Source: Mesorhizobium sp. 65-26
GTDB taxonomy: Bacteria > Pseudomonadota > Alphaproteobacteria > Rhizobiales > Rhizobiaceae
Direction of reading: 5' to 3'
NCBI GenBank assembly: GCA_001899205.1
Contig: MKVL01000031.1
Span: 62,001 to 126,000 of the forward strand
DNA: 64,000 nucleotides
The notes under the pieces were generated by a model. It saw nothing but the letters and a program-made list of their open reading frames with translations. It was not told the DNA's origin and did no database searches. The position numbers were made by a program, and so were the translations under genes. Shown here in pieces: positions 16,462-24,878 of the stretch. The first letter of the stretch is position 1. The number at the start of each line of letters is the position of its first letter.

Positions 16462-16779
16462 GTGCAAATGAGAAAGCGAGCTGAATTCTTTCATGGCGAA
16501 AGAAGCGCATTCGGCAGCCGGTTGGTGACCGAGCGGCGACGGGACATCGTGAAAACGCGGGGGCGCTCAAGCGCCGCACTTCGGGTTGCTGTCCGTCTGC
16601 GGGTCGGCGGGCTGTTGGCGGCGGGTGCCCATTGGCTCGCCCGCACTGCCTTTCAACTCGCGCGGGAGCGCTTGATTTCCGTTGCGCAAGCAAAGGCGCT
16701 TTTGCGCATGGCGGCGCAGGTCAATCGGCAAAGTATCCGCCTGCGGCAGCGGGAGCGTTTTAGAACAGATCGCTGGTGA
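16462..16779 (+). CDS. Small membrane-associated protein, 105 aa, related to the protein at 7264
   Basis: GAGGAG precedes the GTG at 16462 by seven bases; an ATG follows at 16468. The second half has a hydrophobic helix (VGGLLAAGAHWLARTAF) and an amphipathic helix (RERLISVAQAKALLRMAAQ). This half aligns without gaps to the C-terminal part of the 143-aa protein at 6833-7264. Both lie beside metal-transport genes. The function is unknown. Confidence 0.5.
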   Translation: MQMRKRAEFFHGERSAFGSRLVTERRRDIVKTRGRSSAALRVAVRLRVGGLLAAGAHWLARTAFQLARERLISVAQAKALLRMAAQVNRQSIRLRQRERFRTDRW

Positions 16780-16814
16780 GCAAACTTTGCGTACCAAATC
16801 GAAAGGAATCAACC

Positions 16815-16880
16815 ATGCCAGAACCTCCTAGTTGCTGCGTGAGTGAATACTCACGCAGCGCCCCAATACCCCGAAAATAG
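16815..16880 (+). CDS. Proline-rich 21-codon leader ORF before the porin
   Basis: AAAGGA (16802-16807) lies seven bases before the ATG. The peptide is MPEPPSCCVSEYSRSAPIPRK. The Pro/acidic start recalls leader peptides such as MgtL, whose translation depends on proline and Mg2+, but this is analogy only. A perfect 11-bp hairpin (16834-16859) lies inside the ORF, so ribosome progress would decide whether it forms. The porin starts 58 bp downstream. Confidence 0.45.
   Translation: MPEPPSCCVSEYSRSAPIPRK
16834..16859 (+). promoter_or_regulatory. Perfect 11-bp hairpin inside the leader ORF
   Basis: GCTGCGTGAGT and ACTCACGCAGC pair perfectly around the loop GAAT. No T tract follows, so it is not a standard terminator. 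An attenuation or RNA-stability role is an inference. Confidence 0.6.
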
Positions 16881-16938
16881 AGCGGCCTCACGTCGATCAC
16901 GAGATGGCTTGCTCGTCCCGTGATCAGTGGAGCTGCTG

Positions 16939-19059
16939 ATGATCTGTGATGAAATTGAAGTTCGCAAGAAGGATGCGCCTGTACGGAATTACGGCCGTGA
17001 ACCGCGGTTCGGTCGACGCGGTCTGTCGGCGCGCGCCTGCTTCCCCGTTCTGGTGCTTGTCGCCGCGACAGGCGCGGGAAACGCGCACGCCCAGGAGATT
17101 CCGGCCGGCGCCGACCGCTTGGGCACGGAACGGCGTCTTGATGTTCGGACCAAAGCGGATCGGCCGCCCAGCGAGGCCGAAATGAAGAGGGTTTATGACT
17201 GGACCGGCTTTTATGTCGGTGGTCACTTCGGCTACGGTGGCGGCCGCTTGGGCGATGACTCCCACCCCAAGCCTGAGCAGGGCGTCTTCCTGCCTCATAG
17301 TCCGACCGGCCTCATTGGTGGTTTTCAGGTCGGCTATAACCGGCAACTCGCCAATCATCTGGTGCTCGGTGTTGAAGCCGATGCGTCGTTCACGAGCCCG
17401 ACCGACGAGCCGGCGTTGGCGCCGTCGCCGTTCAATTCTACGGTCGACTACGTAGGCACCGCGCGTGGCCGAGTGGGTTACGCATTCGATCGGTGGATGC
17501 CCTATGTCACGGGTGGCTTCGCCTGGGGGCATGGTCATATCGAGGTCAACGACGGCAGCGGTGCGCAGCTCGGCCGCTATCAGACGGGCTGGACCGCAGG
17601 CCTCGGTGCGGAATTCGCGGTGAGCGGCAATTGGACGGCGAAAGTTGAGTACGACTATGTGAATCTTTCTGCGGCTACTTATGATCTGGGCCGCTTCGAT
17701 CTGCCGAACGCCCGTCTTGCTCCCGGGCTTCACCTCGCCAAAATCGGACTGAACTACCACTTCAACGATCTGCCGTGGGCGGCGTCCGGCTCGCAGAGCG
17801 CGACGCCACGCTTGCCGGATTCGAGTGACTGGAACGTCCATGCGCAAACGACGGTGATTGCGCAGGGATATCCAAGCTTCCGCTCCCCCCAAGCGGGTGC
17901 GAACAGCTTGCCGGGGGGCGGCGAGGTCCGCGAGACGTGGACGACGACCGCCTTCATCGGGGTGCGGCTGTGGCAGGGCGGCGAGTTCTATTTCAATCCC
18001 GAATTGGCGCAGGGATTCGGCCTGAATGGGACATTGGGTCTGGCGGGCTTCCCGAACGGCGAAGCGCAAAAGGCTGGAGCCGCATTCCCGAAGATTCGGC
18101 CGCAACGCTATTACTTCAAGCAGACCTTTGGCCTCGGCGGCGAACAAGAGGACGTCGACGACGGTCCCAACCAGCTCGCGGGCAAACGTGATATCGATCG
18201 CATCACGGTGATCGTCGGACGCTTTGCCATCGGCGATTTCTTTGACAACAACACCTATGCGCACGATCCTCGCGCCGATTTCATGAACTGGGCGCTGTGG
18301 TCGTCCGCGGCTTACGATTTCCCCGCGGATCTCCCCGGATACACGCGCGGCGCAATCGTCGAATTGAATAAGAAGGACTGGGCAGTCCGCGCGGCATTCG
18401 TTCAGGTGCCGTCCGAGCCCAACAGCGATGTCTTGAAATTCAACACGGGCGGCGCCGTGGTGGAGTTCGAGAAGCGTTACGCCATCGCGGGCGAGCCTGG
18501 AAAACTGCGGCTCGGCGTCTTCGGCACCCAGGGCGTCATGGGCAACTACCGCCAGGCACTGGCAATCGAGAGCCAGGATTCCGCGCAAGACATCAATACG
18601 GTAATGGCGAGTATTCGCCACGTGAATCCGAAATACGGCTTCTACGCGAACTTGGAGCAGCAGATTGCGCCTGGGATCGGCGTTTTCGGTCGCGTGAGCT
18701 GGAACGACGGGCAAAACGAGACGCTGTCGTTCACCGACATTGACCGCAGCCTGTCAGGCGGCGTTTCGATCAAGGGCAATCCTTGGGGTCGGCCGAACGA
18801 TACCGTTGGGATCGGTGGGGCCATCAATGGGCTGTCTGCGGCCCATCGCGACTTCCTTGCCGCTGGTGGAAACGGACTCCTGATCGGTGATGGGGCGCTG
18901 AACTACAGCACCGAGCGGATTTTCGAAAGCTATTACGCGCTGGCGATCGGGAACGGGCTCACCTTCACCGCCGACTACCAACTGATCGTCAACCCTGCAT
19001 ACAACGCCGACCGCGGTCCGGTGTCGGTCTTTTCTGGCCGTCTTCACGCGGAGTTCTGA
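16939..19059 (+). CDS. Outer-membrane protein: OmpA-like barrel fused to an OprB-type porin
   Basis: Exported protein of 706 residues. ATG 16939 is preferred (GTGGAG six bases upstream) over GTG 16927. A signal sequence (ARACFPVLVLVAATGAGNAHA) is followed by a short linker. Residues ~65-275 form an OmpA-like small barrel (DWTGFYVGGHFGYGGG ... GRVGYAFDRWMPYVTGG ... GLNYHFND). Residues ~300-706 are a carbohydrate-selective porin domain (WNVHAQTTVIAQG ... GRFAIGDFFDNN ... YYALAIGNGLTFTADYQLIVNPAYN) ending in a C-terminal Phe. The fusion is unusual. It lies in a metal/ion cargo block, so it may be the outer-membrane entry for that system. Confidence 0.88.
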   Translation: MICDEIEVRKKDAPVRNYGREPRFGRRGLSARACFPVLVLVAATGAGNAHAQEIPAGADRLGTERRLDVRTKADRPPSEAEMKRVYDWTGFYVGGHFGYGGGRLGDDSHPKPEQGVFLPHSPTGLIGGFQVGYNRQLANHLVLGVEADASFTSPTDEPALAPSPFNSTVDYVGTARGRVGYAFDRWMPYVTGGFAWGHGHIEVNDGSGAQLGRYQTGWTAGLGAEFAVSGNWTAKVEYDYVNLSAATYDLGRFDLPNARLAPGLHLAKIGLNYHFNDLPWAASGSQSATPRLPDSSDWNVHAQTTVIAQGYPSFRSPQAGANSLPGGGEVRETWTTTAFIGVRLWQGGEFYFNPELAQGFGLNGTLGLAGFPNGEAQKAGAAFPKIRPQRYYFKQTFGLGGEQEDVDDGPNQLAGKRDIDRITVIVGRFAIGDFFDNNTYAHDPRADFMNWALWSSAAYDFPADLPGYTRGAIVELNKKDWAVRAAFVQVPSEPNSDVLKFNTGGAVVEFEKRYAIAGEPGKLRLGVFGTQGVMGNYRQALAIESQDSAQDINTVMASIRHVNPKYGFYANLEQQIAPGIGVFGRVSWNDGQNETLSFTDIDRSLSGGVSIKGNPWGRPNDTVGIGGAINGLSAAHRDFLAAGGNGLLIGDGALNYSTERIFESYYALAIGNGLTFTADYQLIVNPAYNADRGPVSVFSGRLHAEF

Positions 19060-19103
19060 GCCATGGACCGCGTGTACTTGCCAGATGACGGGGGGTGGTT
19101 CTG

Positions 19104-20831
19104 ATGACCGGGACCATCGTTCTGTTCGAGCTCGCCGGCTACGTCGGATTGCTCCTTTGGGGCACTCATATGGTGACGACCGGCGTCCAGCGAGGCTTCG
19201 GCCATGTCCTTCGGATATGGCTGGAGCACAATCTGACGCGGCGGTGGCGGGCGTTTCTTGCCGGCGTCGGCATTACGGCGCTTCTGCAAAGCAGCACCGC
19301 GACGGGTCTCATGGCCTCCGCATTTACGGCGAACGGTCTTATCGGGCTCGGGCCCGCCTTGGTGGTGATGCTGGGCGCCAACGTCGGAACCACGCTGGTT
19401 ACGCAGGTGCTGTCGTTCGACGCCGGTGTCGTCGGCCCTCCTTTGGTCCTGCTCGGGGTCATGGCTTTCCGCTCGTTCGACGATGATCGGCTGCGCAATG
19501 CCGGGCGAATCGCGATCGGGCTGGGACTGATGTTGCTGGCCTTGTCGGGGATGGCGCATGAGTTTGCGCCAATCGAGAACGCGCCTTTGCTGAAAAACGT
19601 TCTCGCTGCAATCGGCAACGAGCCTCTCCTTGCGGTGTTGGTGGCAACGCTGCTCACCTGGGCTTGTCATTCCAGCGTGGCGGTCGTGCTTCTTATCGTG
19701 TCGCTGACTGCGAGTCAGACCGTTTCGCCGATCGGCGCGCTGGCGTTCGTTGTTGGCGCCAACATCGGCGGCACATTGCCCGCGCTCTTTGAGGCGGGTT
19801 CACCGGTTGCTCGTCGTCTTCCGCTCGGCAACTCCCTGGTTCGAATCGTGGGCGCGGTCGTGGCGCTTCCGTTGCTGGCAATATGCGTGACGCTTCTCGC
19901 CCACATCGATCCTGCGCCGGGGCGGATCGTGGTGAACTTCCACACCGCGTTCAACCTGATCCTGGCGGCGGTGTTTATCGGGCCGTCTCATTGGTTGGCG
20001 CGGTTGCTCGTCCGCATACTTCCCGACCCGCCGGCGCCTGATGATCCCGGAAAACCAATCTACTTGGAGGAGGCAGGATTAGGGGCGGCGACCGTCGCGT
20101 TGGCGAATGCCGCGCGCGAGACGCTTCGCATGGGCGACATGGTTGAAGCAATGTTGAAGGGCGCTTCGGAGGTGTTCCAACAAGACGATCCTCGGCGCGC
20201 CACCGCGATCAGCCGGATGGATCGATCGGTCGACCGTCTTGGAGCCGCGATACGCAGCTATCTGGCAGATCTCGGAAATGAGCAGCCGTTGCATGACGAT
20301 AGCGAAGGCGCCCGGGTCCAGGAGATATTGTCAGCCGTCATCAATCTCGAGCACGTTGGCGATGTCGTCGCCAACAACCTCATCGAATTCGTGGTCAAAC
20401 GGATCAAGCGGGGGAGGCCGTTTGCGAAGGACGAACGCGATCTCATCGTTTCGATGAATGCGGAAATCCTGGAAAGCCTCCACATGGGGCTTGCAGTGTT
20501 TCTGACCCGTGATCCCGCCGAGGCGAACCGGCTCATCTCGCGAAAGAGCGCTCTGCGGCGACTGGAGGCGCGTGCGACCGCGCTCCATGTGCAGTTGCTG
20601 CGGGTCGCGGCTACCACGGCGCGAGCGGATGCTGGCGAGGGAGTCGCTCGTGTCGCCGAAGATGGCGGCCAGTTTCTGCGTATTGTCAGAGACCTCCGGC
20701 GCGTTCACTCGCACATCGCAGCGCTGGCATATCCGATCCTGAACGGTGCCGGCACCGCTGATGGGACACCGGCGCGAGAAGGAACTGCAGAAGAAGAAGC
20801 CAACGAATCCGAGCTGCAAGGCGCGCAATGA
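19104..20831 (+). CDS. Na+/phosphate cotransporter-like protein with PhoU domain
   Basis: The ATG at 19104 is preceded by a G-rich tract. Two inverted Na_Pi_cotrans repeats carry the hallmark motifs LLQSSTATGLMASAF and CHSSVAVVLLIVSL, in about eight membrane segments up to residue ~310. The C-terminal ~230 residues are cytosolic and helical with the PhoU-like pattern (MDRSVDRLGAAIRSYLADL; INLEHVGDVVANNLIEF). The family imports phosphate with sodium, and the PhoU part regulates or senses. It starts 45 bp after the porin gene, consistent with one transcript. Confidence 0.92.
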   Translation: MTGTIVLFELAGYVGLLLWGTHMVTTGVQRGFGHVLRIWLEHNLTRRWRAFLAGVGITALLQSSTATGLMASAFTANGLIGLGPALVVMLGANVGTTLVTQVLSFDAGVVGPPLVLLGVMAFRSFDDDRLRNAGRIAIGLGLMLLALSGMAHEFAPIENAPLLKNVLAAIGNEPLLAVLVATLLTWACHSSVAVVLLIVSLTASQTVSPIGALAFVVGANIGGTLPALFEAGSPVARRLPLGNSLVRIVGAVVALPLLAICVTLLAHIDPAPGRIVVNFHTAFNLILAAVFIGPSHWLARLLVRILPDPPAPDDPGKPIYLEEAGLGAATVALANAARETLRMGDMVEAMLKGASEVFQQDDPRRATAISRMDRSVDRLGAAIRSYLADLGNEQPLHDDSEGARVQEILSAVINLEHVGDVVANNLIEFVVKRIKRGRPFAKDERDLIVSMNAEILESLHMGLAVFLTRDPAEANRLISRKSALRRLEARATALHVQLLRVAATTARADAGEGVARVAEDGGQFLRIVRDLRRVHSHIAALAYPILNGAGTADGTPAREGTAEEEANESELQGAQ

Positions 20832-20882
20832 TAGCGGTGGTCGCGATCAATTTGCAGGATCGTCACGCCGCGGTCTTATGAA

Positions 20883-21770
20883 ATGGACCTCGCCGACCTC
20901 CAGTTTGTGACGGCGGCGGTGGATGCAGGAAACTTTGCGCGTGCAGCGCTCGTGCTCGGGTTGCATGCGTCGACGATCAGTCGGCGTATCGCACGGCTTG
21001 AGGATGAGCTTGGCCTCACCCTCTTCGAGCGCAACCGTGCCGGTGTGCGGCTCACGCCGAGCGGACAGACGGTCATGCGGCACATTAGACGTGTCCTCGC
21101 TGAAGTCGATGCCGTGAAGGCCGCAGGTCATCACAACGGCCTTGGCACGACGGGCGAGATTCGTCTGGGCCTACGAATGCCGCCGATCGGAAAGCCTCTG
21201 GGGGATTTGTTGCGGTGCTGGCACGGACGATACCCTGGTGTTTCGGTGGTGCAATTCGAGATGCATGAACGGGAGATCGCCGCCGCGCTGGCCGATCGAC
21301 GACTTGACGCCGCGTTTGTCCCGAGCTTCGCGTTGTGGCCGCATGCGGCGATGCTGCCCATCTATAGTGAGCGGCTGATGGCGGCGCTTCCCGCGAAACA
21401 TTCCCTGGCGAGGCGTAAGGCGCTTGGTTGGAAGGAATTGTCGGGCGAGACGGTTCTTGTCGAAGGCTGGGGCGAAAGTCAGGCGCAGCGCGAATTCTTC
21501 GCCTCGCTTCTTGGCAGGAACGTAGACTTTCAGTCGCACGCCGCCAGCAAGCAATATATTCTCGCGTTTGTGGCAGCGGGCTTTGGCGTGACGCTCGCGG
21601 CAGAGAGCCAAGCCGAGCTCGGATTTCCTGACGTGGTCTTCAGGCCGATTTCGGAGGCGAATGCATCATTTTGTGTGAATCTCGTGTGGCTTCCTGAATG
21701 CGAAGAACCCGTTGTAGGACGGTTTGTCGCGTTTATGCGCGATGAAGCGAAGGATCGCGGGCTGCTTTAG
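20883..21770 (+). CDS. LysR-family transcriptional regulator
   Basis: An N-terminal winged HTH (LQFVTAAVDAGNFARAALVL, then STISRRIARLEDELGLTLFERNRAGVRLTPSG) and a type 2 periplasmic-binding-like effector domain from residue ~90 to the end. The length is normal at 295 residues. It is convergent with the DUF2274 end of the trb operon and lies 51 bp after the Na/Pi gene. LysR genes often sit at this border of trb-type ICEs, but its target is unknown. Confidence 0.93.
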   Translation: MDLADLQFVTAAVDAGNFARAALVLGLHASTISRRIARLEDELGLTLFERNRAGVRLTPSGQTVMRHIRRVLAEVDAVKAAGHHNGLGTTGEIRLGLRMPPIGKPLGDLLRCWHGRYPGVSVVQFEMHEREIAAALADRRLDAAFVPSFALWPHAAMLPIYSERLMAALPAKHSLARRKALGWKELSGETVLVEGWGESQAQREFFASLLGRNVDFQSHAASKQYILAFVAAGFGVTLAAESQAELGFPDVVFRPISEANASFCVNLVWLPECEEPVVGRFVAFMRDEAKDRGLL

Positions 21771-21792
21771 CAGAGGCAGCCTCGGCACGTCA

Positions 21793-22029
21793 TCACGATG
21801 TCTTCTGCGACGACGAGGTCCGGCGGGTCTTTCGGAAGGCTCGGTCCGTCGCCATGAAGCGCGCCAGCATCGGTGGAATCAGCTTGGCGGGCTCGATACC
21901 GCTCTGGTTGGTCTCGTGGGAGAGCGCTTCGGCATAGGCCTGGAGGTCACGATGAACGGCCGCCGGCAGCTCGATCGTCATCTTCACCGGTTTGTCGTCT
22001 TCCAATGCGCTTAGTTTGAGTTTGCTCAT
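21793..22029 (-). CDS. DUF2274-domain protein, last gene of the trb operon
   Basis: A 78-residue protein that starts MSKLKLSAL, then has a ribbon-helix-helix-like KMTIELPAAVHRDLQAYAEAL and ends in a basic tail. DUF2274 proteins follow trbI in trb-type ICEs of alphaproteobacteria, as here (7 bp after trbI). The RHH-like strand suggests DNA binding; the function is not established. Confidence 0.85.
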   Translation of the reverse strand: MSKLKLSALEDDKPVKMTIELPAAVHRDLQAYAEALSHETNQSGIEPAKLIPPMLARFMATDRAFRKTRRTSSSQKTS

Positions 22030-22036
22030 CGGGCAC

Positions 22037-23212
22037 CTAGCCTTTGTAGGGTTCGAGGACCAGGTCGTGTGTGACCATGACCCGCACGGGGAAGCCCGGT
22101 CGGATTGTGATCGTCGGCTGGATATTGAGGGAGCGGCCTACGATCTGTTCGCCAGCCTGGTTGAAGCTTTGCGACGCGCCCATCCGGATCGCCTGGGCGA
22201 GGTTGTTCTCGCTATTGCTCGTTCCAGCCTCGGCGCCGACGGATAAGATGGTCGAGAGGATCGCAGCCTTGAACAACATGCCCCAATGGTTGTCGACCTC
22301 GTCTTCGAGCCCGGCATAGCCCTCGGTGTCGGCGCCGGGCTGGCGTTCGAGTACGATCGACTTGCCATTCGGCATGATGAGGCGGTTCCAGACGAGCAAG
22401 GCGCGCGACTGGCCAAATGCGATCTGCGCATCATACTGGCCGACGAGGCGCGACCCCTGCGGAATCAATAAGGTCTTGCCCGTCGGACTGTCGTAGACGT
22501 CCTCGGTCACCTGCGCGGTGACCTGTCCGGGCAGATCGGACCGCAGGCCTGTGATCAGCGATGCCGGAATCACGGCGCCCGCCTGCAATACATAGGGGCT
22601 TGCTGGCGGCTGGACGCGATCGGAGCTCGTTGTTCTGCGGTCGATGTTGCCATTGAGGAATGCGAGTTTGTGATCTTGCGACGTGAGATCAGACGATGTG
22701 CTCGCCGGCGTCTGTCCCGGCGAGACAGCCGTTGGAGATGGCGCGATCGGCATGCTCGGCGCGACGACGTTCGTTGTCGCGAAGAGATGACTGGTGCGGG
22801 CGGCCTCCATCTCCTGAGCGAGCCGTTGCTCCTCCGGTGTCGGTCCCGGCATTGGCATGCTGGGCGAAGGCGCTCCGGCGTTGAGGATGGGCTTGCCGAG
22901 ATCACCGGGCAGCGGCGGTCCAAGCTGTGGCACGGGCTTTGGCAGCCCCGTATAATCGCGCGGCAGGTTCGCGAGACCATCTGGCGTGTTGCGGTTGTTG
23001 GTGTTGAAGAGTTCGGCGCCGGTTGTCTGATGCTGCGGCTTCAAGGCGAAGAGTAGTGCGCCTCCAATGCCAATGGCCGCGGCGGCGCCGACGCCAAGCA
23101 GGACCTTGCGGGACAGCCGGGTTACCGGCGGTCGCTTGGCGCGCAAGCGCATCTCCTCAGCCGGACGTGCGGCCGCGCTCGGCCCCACGTCATCCCTGGC
23201 TTCGTCCGTCAC
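22037..23212 (-). CDS. trbI: TrbI, VirB10-like T4SS core protein
   Basis: An inner-to-outer membrane channel scaffold. The short cytosolic N-terminus is followed by one membrane helix (VLLGVGAAAAIGIGGALLFAL, ~36-56), a Pro-rich periplasmic linker, and the conserved VirB10 domain (LQAGAVIPASLITGLRSDLPGQVTA ... LLIPQGSRLVGQYD ... GRSLNIQPTITIRPGFPVRVMV). It starts with GTG overlapping the trbG stop by four bases (GTGA), so it is coupled. Confidence 0.95.
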   Translation of the reverse strand: MTDEARDDVGPSAAARPAEEMRLRAKRPPVTRLSRKVLLGVGAAAAIGIGGALLFALKPQHQTTGAELFNTNNRNTPDGLANLPRDYTGLPKPVPQLGPPLPGDLGKPILNAGAPSPSMPMPGPTPEEQRLAQEMEAARTSHLFATTNVVAPSMPIAPSPTAVSPGQTPASTSSDLTSQDHKLAFLNGNIDRRTTSSDRVQPPASPYVLQAGAVIPASLITGLRSDLPGQVTAQVTEDVYDSPTGKTLLIPQGSRLVGQYDAQIAFGQSRALLVWNRLIMPNGKSIVLERQPGADTEGYAGLEDEVDNHWGMLFKAAILSTILSVGAEAGTSNSENNLAQAIRMGASQSFNQAGEQIVGRSLNIQPTITIRPGFPVRVMVTHDLVLEPYKG

Positions 23213-24195
23213 CGCGGCCTCCCATCGGTGCGGACGATGCGCACCAGCTCCTGGTGCTTGCCGCCGAGCTTCAGCTCCGCCGCAGCGAACAGGCGGTCGA
23301 CGATCATGTGATTGCCGCGGACACGGTAGTTGACGAGCTGGCCGTCGCCTTCCGCGCCGATCACCCAGAGCGGTGGCAGCTCACCCTGTGAGATCCCGGT
23401 CGGGAATTCGATGAACACCTGCCGGCCGTCATCGAAGGCGCGCAGCGGCCGCCACGGCGGAGTATCGCCCTCGATGCGATAGCGGAAGTTCAGTGCATTG
23501 ATGTCGACGCCGGTTGCGACGGGGGCAGCGGCCTCGGCGGCCGCATTCTGCTGGCGCAGCGCGATGAGCTGATCCTGCGCATAAGCCCAAGAGACCGACG
23601 CCATATACGTCTTGTCGTCGGAATGCAGCTCGAGGTGATAGGTCCGGCGGTCTGTATTGATGACAAGGTTGGTGATGAGATCCGCACGGGTGGGCTTCAC
23701 CAGGATGTGGACACGTTTGGCTGGCCCGGCGCCGCTCTCGGTGTCGCCGATGATCCACCGCACGGTATCTCCGGCAGCGACAGGCCCTGAGCCCGTCAAC
23801 TGCTCGCCCGGCTCGAGCGCGATGTCGGTGATTTGGCCCGGCGCGGCATAGACCTGATACAGCGCGCCATCGGAAAAGGGGTAGACCTGGATAGCGTTGA
23901 GATAGCCTGCCCGTGTCGGCTGGACGCGGGCCGCGCCATTGGCCTGATCGACGCGAGCATGCGGATCCGCAGGTTCGGGGGCGCGCTTCGTGTTCCCGGG
24001 CAGCGGCTTGAGTTGTCCGGGCAGCGGCAACGGCTTCGGCACCTCGACGATCTGAATGGGCTTGGGCGGCTCGGCCTGCAGCACCGCGGGCTTCGGCGTG
24101 TTGTCGTAGCTGATCTGCGGCGGTTTCCAGGCTGTGGCGCAGGCGCCGAGGGAGACAGACGCAAGTAAGAGCGACGAGATCGCAAGCGGGCGCAT
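23209..24195 (-). CDS. trbG: TrbG, VirB9-like T4SS outer-membrane core component
   Basis: The ATG at 24195 overlaps the trbF stop (TGATG) and begins a lipoprotein signal: MRPLAISSLLLASVSLGAC, lipobox LGAC. The longer frame to 24309 is a shadow of trbF. The mature protein has a Pro-rich region and then the VirB9/CagX beta domains (YPFSDGALYQVYAAPGQITDI; VLVKPTRADLITNLVINTDRRTYHLEL). It forms the outer core ring with TrbI. Confidence 0.94.
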   Translation of the reverse strand: MRPLAISSLLLASVSLGACATAWKPPQISYDNTPKPAVLQAEPPKPIQIVEVPKPLPLPGQLKPLPGNTKRAPEPADPHARVDQANGAARVQPTRAGYLNAIQVYPFSDGALYQVYAAPGQITDIALEPGEQLTGSGPVAAGDTVRWIIGDTESGAGPAKRVHILVKPTRADLITNLVINTDRRTYHLELHSDDKTYMASVSWAYAQDQLIALRQQNAAAEAAAPVATGVDINALNFRYRIEGDTPPWRPLRAFDDGRQVFIEFPTGISQGELPPLWVIGAEGDGQLVNYRVRGNHMIVDRLFAAAELKLGGKHQELVRIVRTDGRPR

Positions 24196-24875
24196 CAGCC
24201 GAGCTCCTTTGACCAATTGAGGGCGTGGACGTAGACGCCGAGCGGATTCTTCTTCAGCCGATCGGCGTCGGTCGGCATCTGCAGCGCGATGGTGAGGATG
24301 GCGCTCCATCGCTCAGTCGAGGCAAGCGCGCCGTCGATGTAATGACGCTCCGTCCATTCGACGCGAAAGCTGGAGTCGGAGGCGCGGATGACGCTCGCGA
24401 CGTCGACGGAGACTTGGTTCTTGCCGACCTTGGAAAACGGATCGCTCGTCCGCGCATAGTCATTGAGCGCGAGCGCCCCCTTGTCCGTGACGTAGTTGTA
24501 GGCGTCGAGCCAGTTCTGACGCAGCACCACGGGGTCGGCGGGGATGCCGCGCACTTCCTGGATGAAGCGCGCCAAGTGCCACGCGATCTGCGGGTCGGTC
24601 GGCTGGTAGTCCGCGGTGGCGGGCGCGACGGCCTGGGCCTGGCCGAGCTTGTCAACCTGCACAACCCAAGGCGTGATGGTGCCGCGGGCCGATTGCCAGA
24701 CCAGGCCGCCGGCGAGCCCACCGCTGAGAACGAGTGCGCCGAAGAAAGCCAGGCGCCAGTTCTTGGCCTGAACGCGCGCGGAGCCAATCCGCTCGTCCCA
24801 GACCTGGCCGGCCTTTTGATATGGCGTCTCCGCGTCCGGCGTCTTGCCATAGCGCACGGTCGATCGTCGGAACAT
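24195..24875 (-). CDS. trbF: TrbF, VirB8-like T4SS assembly protein
   Basis: Bitopic inner-membrane protein of 226 residues with one helix (LAFFGALVLSGGLAGGLVW, ~38-56) and a periplasmic VirB8-type domain (VQVDKLGQAQAV ... WHLARFIQEVRGIPADPVVLRQNW ... VEWTERHYIDGALASTERWSAILTIAL). It sits between trbL and trbG as in other trb operons. Confidence 0.94.
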   Translation of the reverse strand: MFRRSTVRYGKTPDAETPYQKAGQVWDERIGSARVQAKNWRLAFFGALVLSGGLAGGLVWQSARGTITPWVVQVDKLGQAQAVAPATADYQPTDPQIAWHLARFIQEVRGIPADPVVLRQNWLDAYNYVTDKGALALNDYARTSDPFSKVGKNQVSVDVASVIRASDSSFRVEWTERHYIDGALASTERWSAILTIALQMPTDADRLKKNPLGVYVHALNWSKELG

Positions 24876-24878
24876 GAG

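Noticed and set aside
16834-16859. Intrinsic terminator
   Set aside because: The stem is strong but no T tract follows and a gene starts 80 bases downstream on the same strand.
16924-18714. 596-codon open frame on the minus strand
   Set aside because: It is antisense to the porin gene, which has a signal peptide, ribosome binding site and family motifs; high GC makes long empty frames common.
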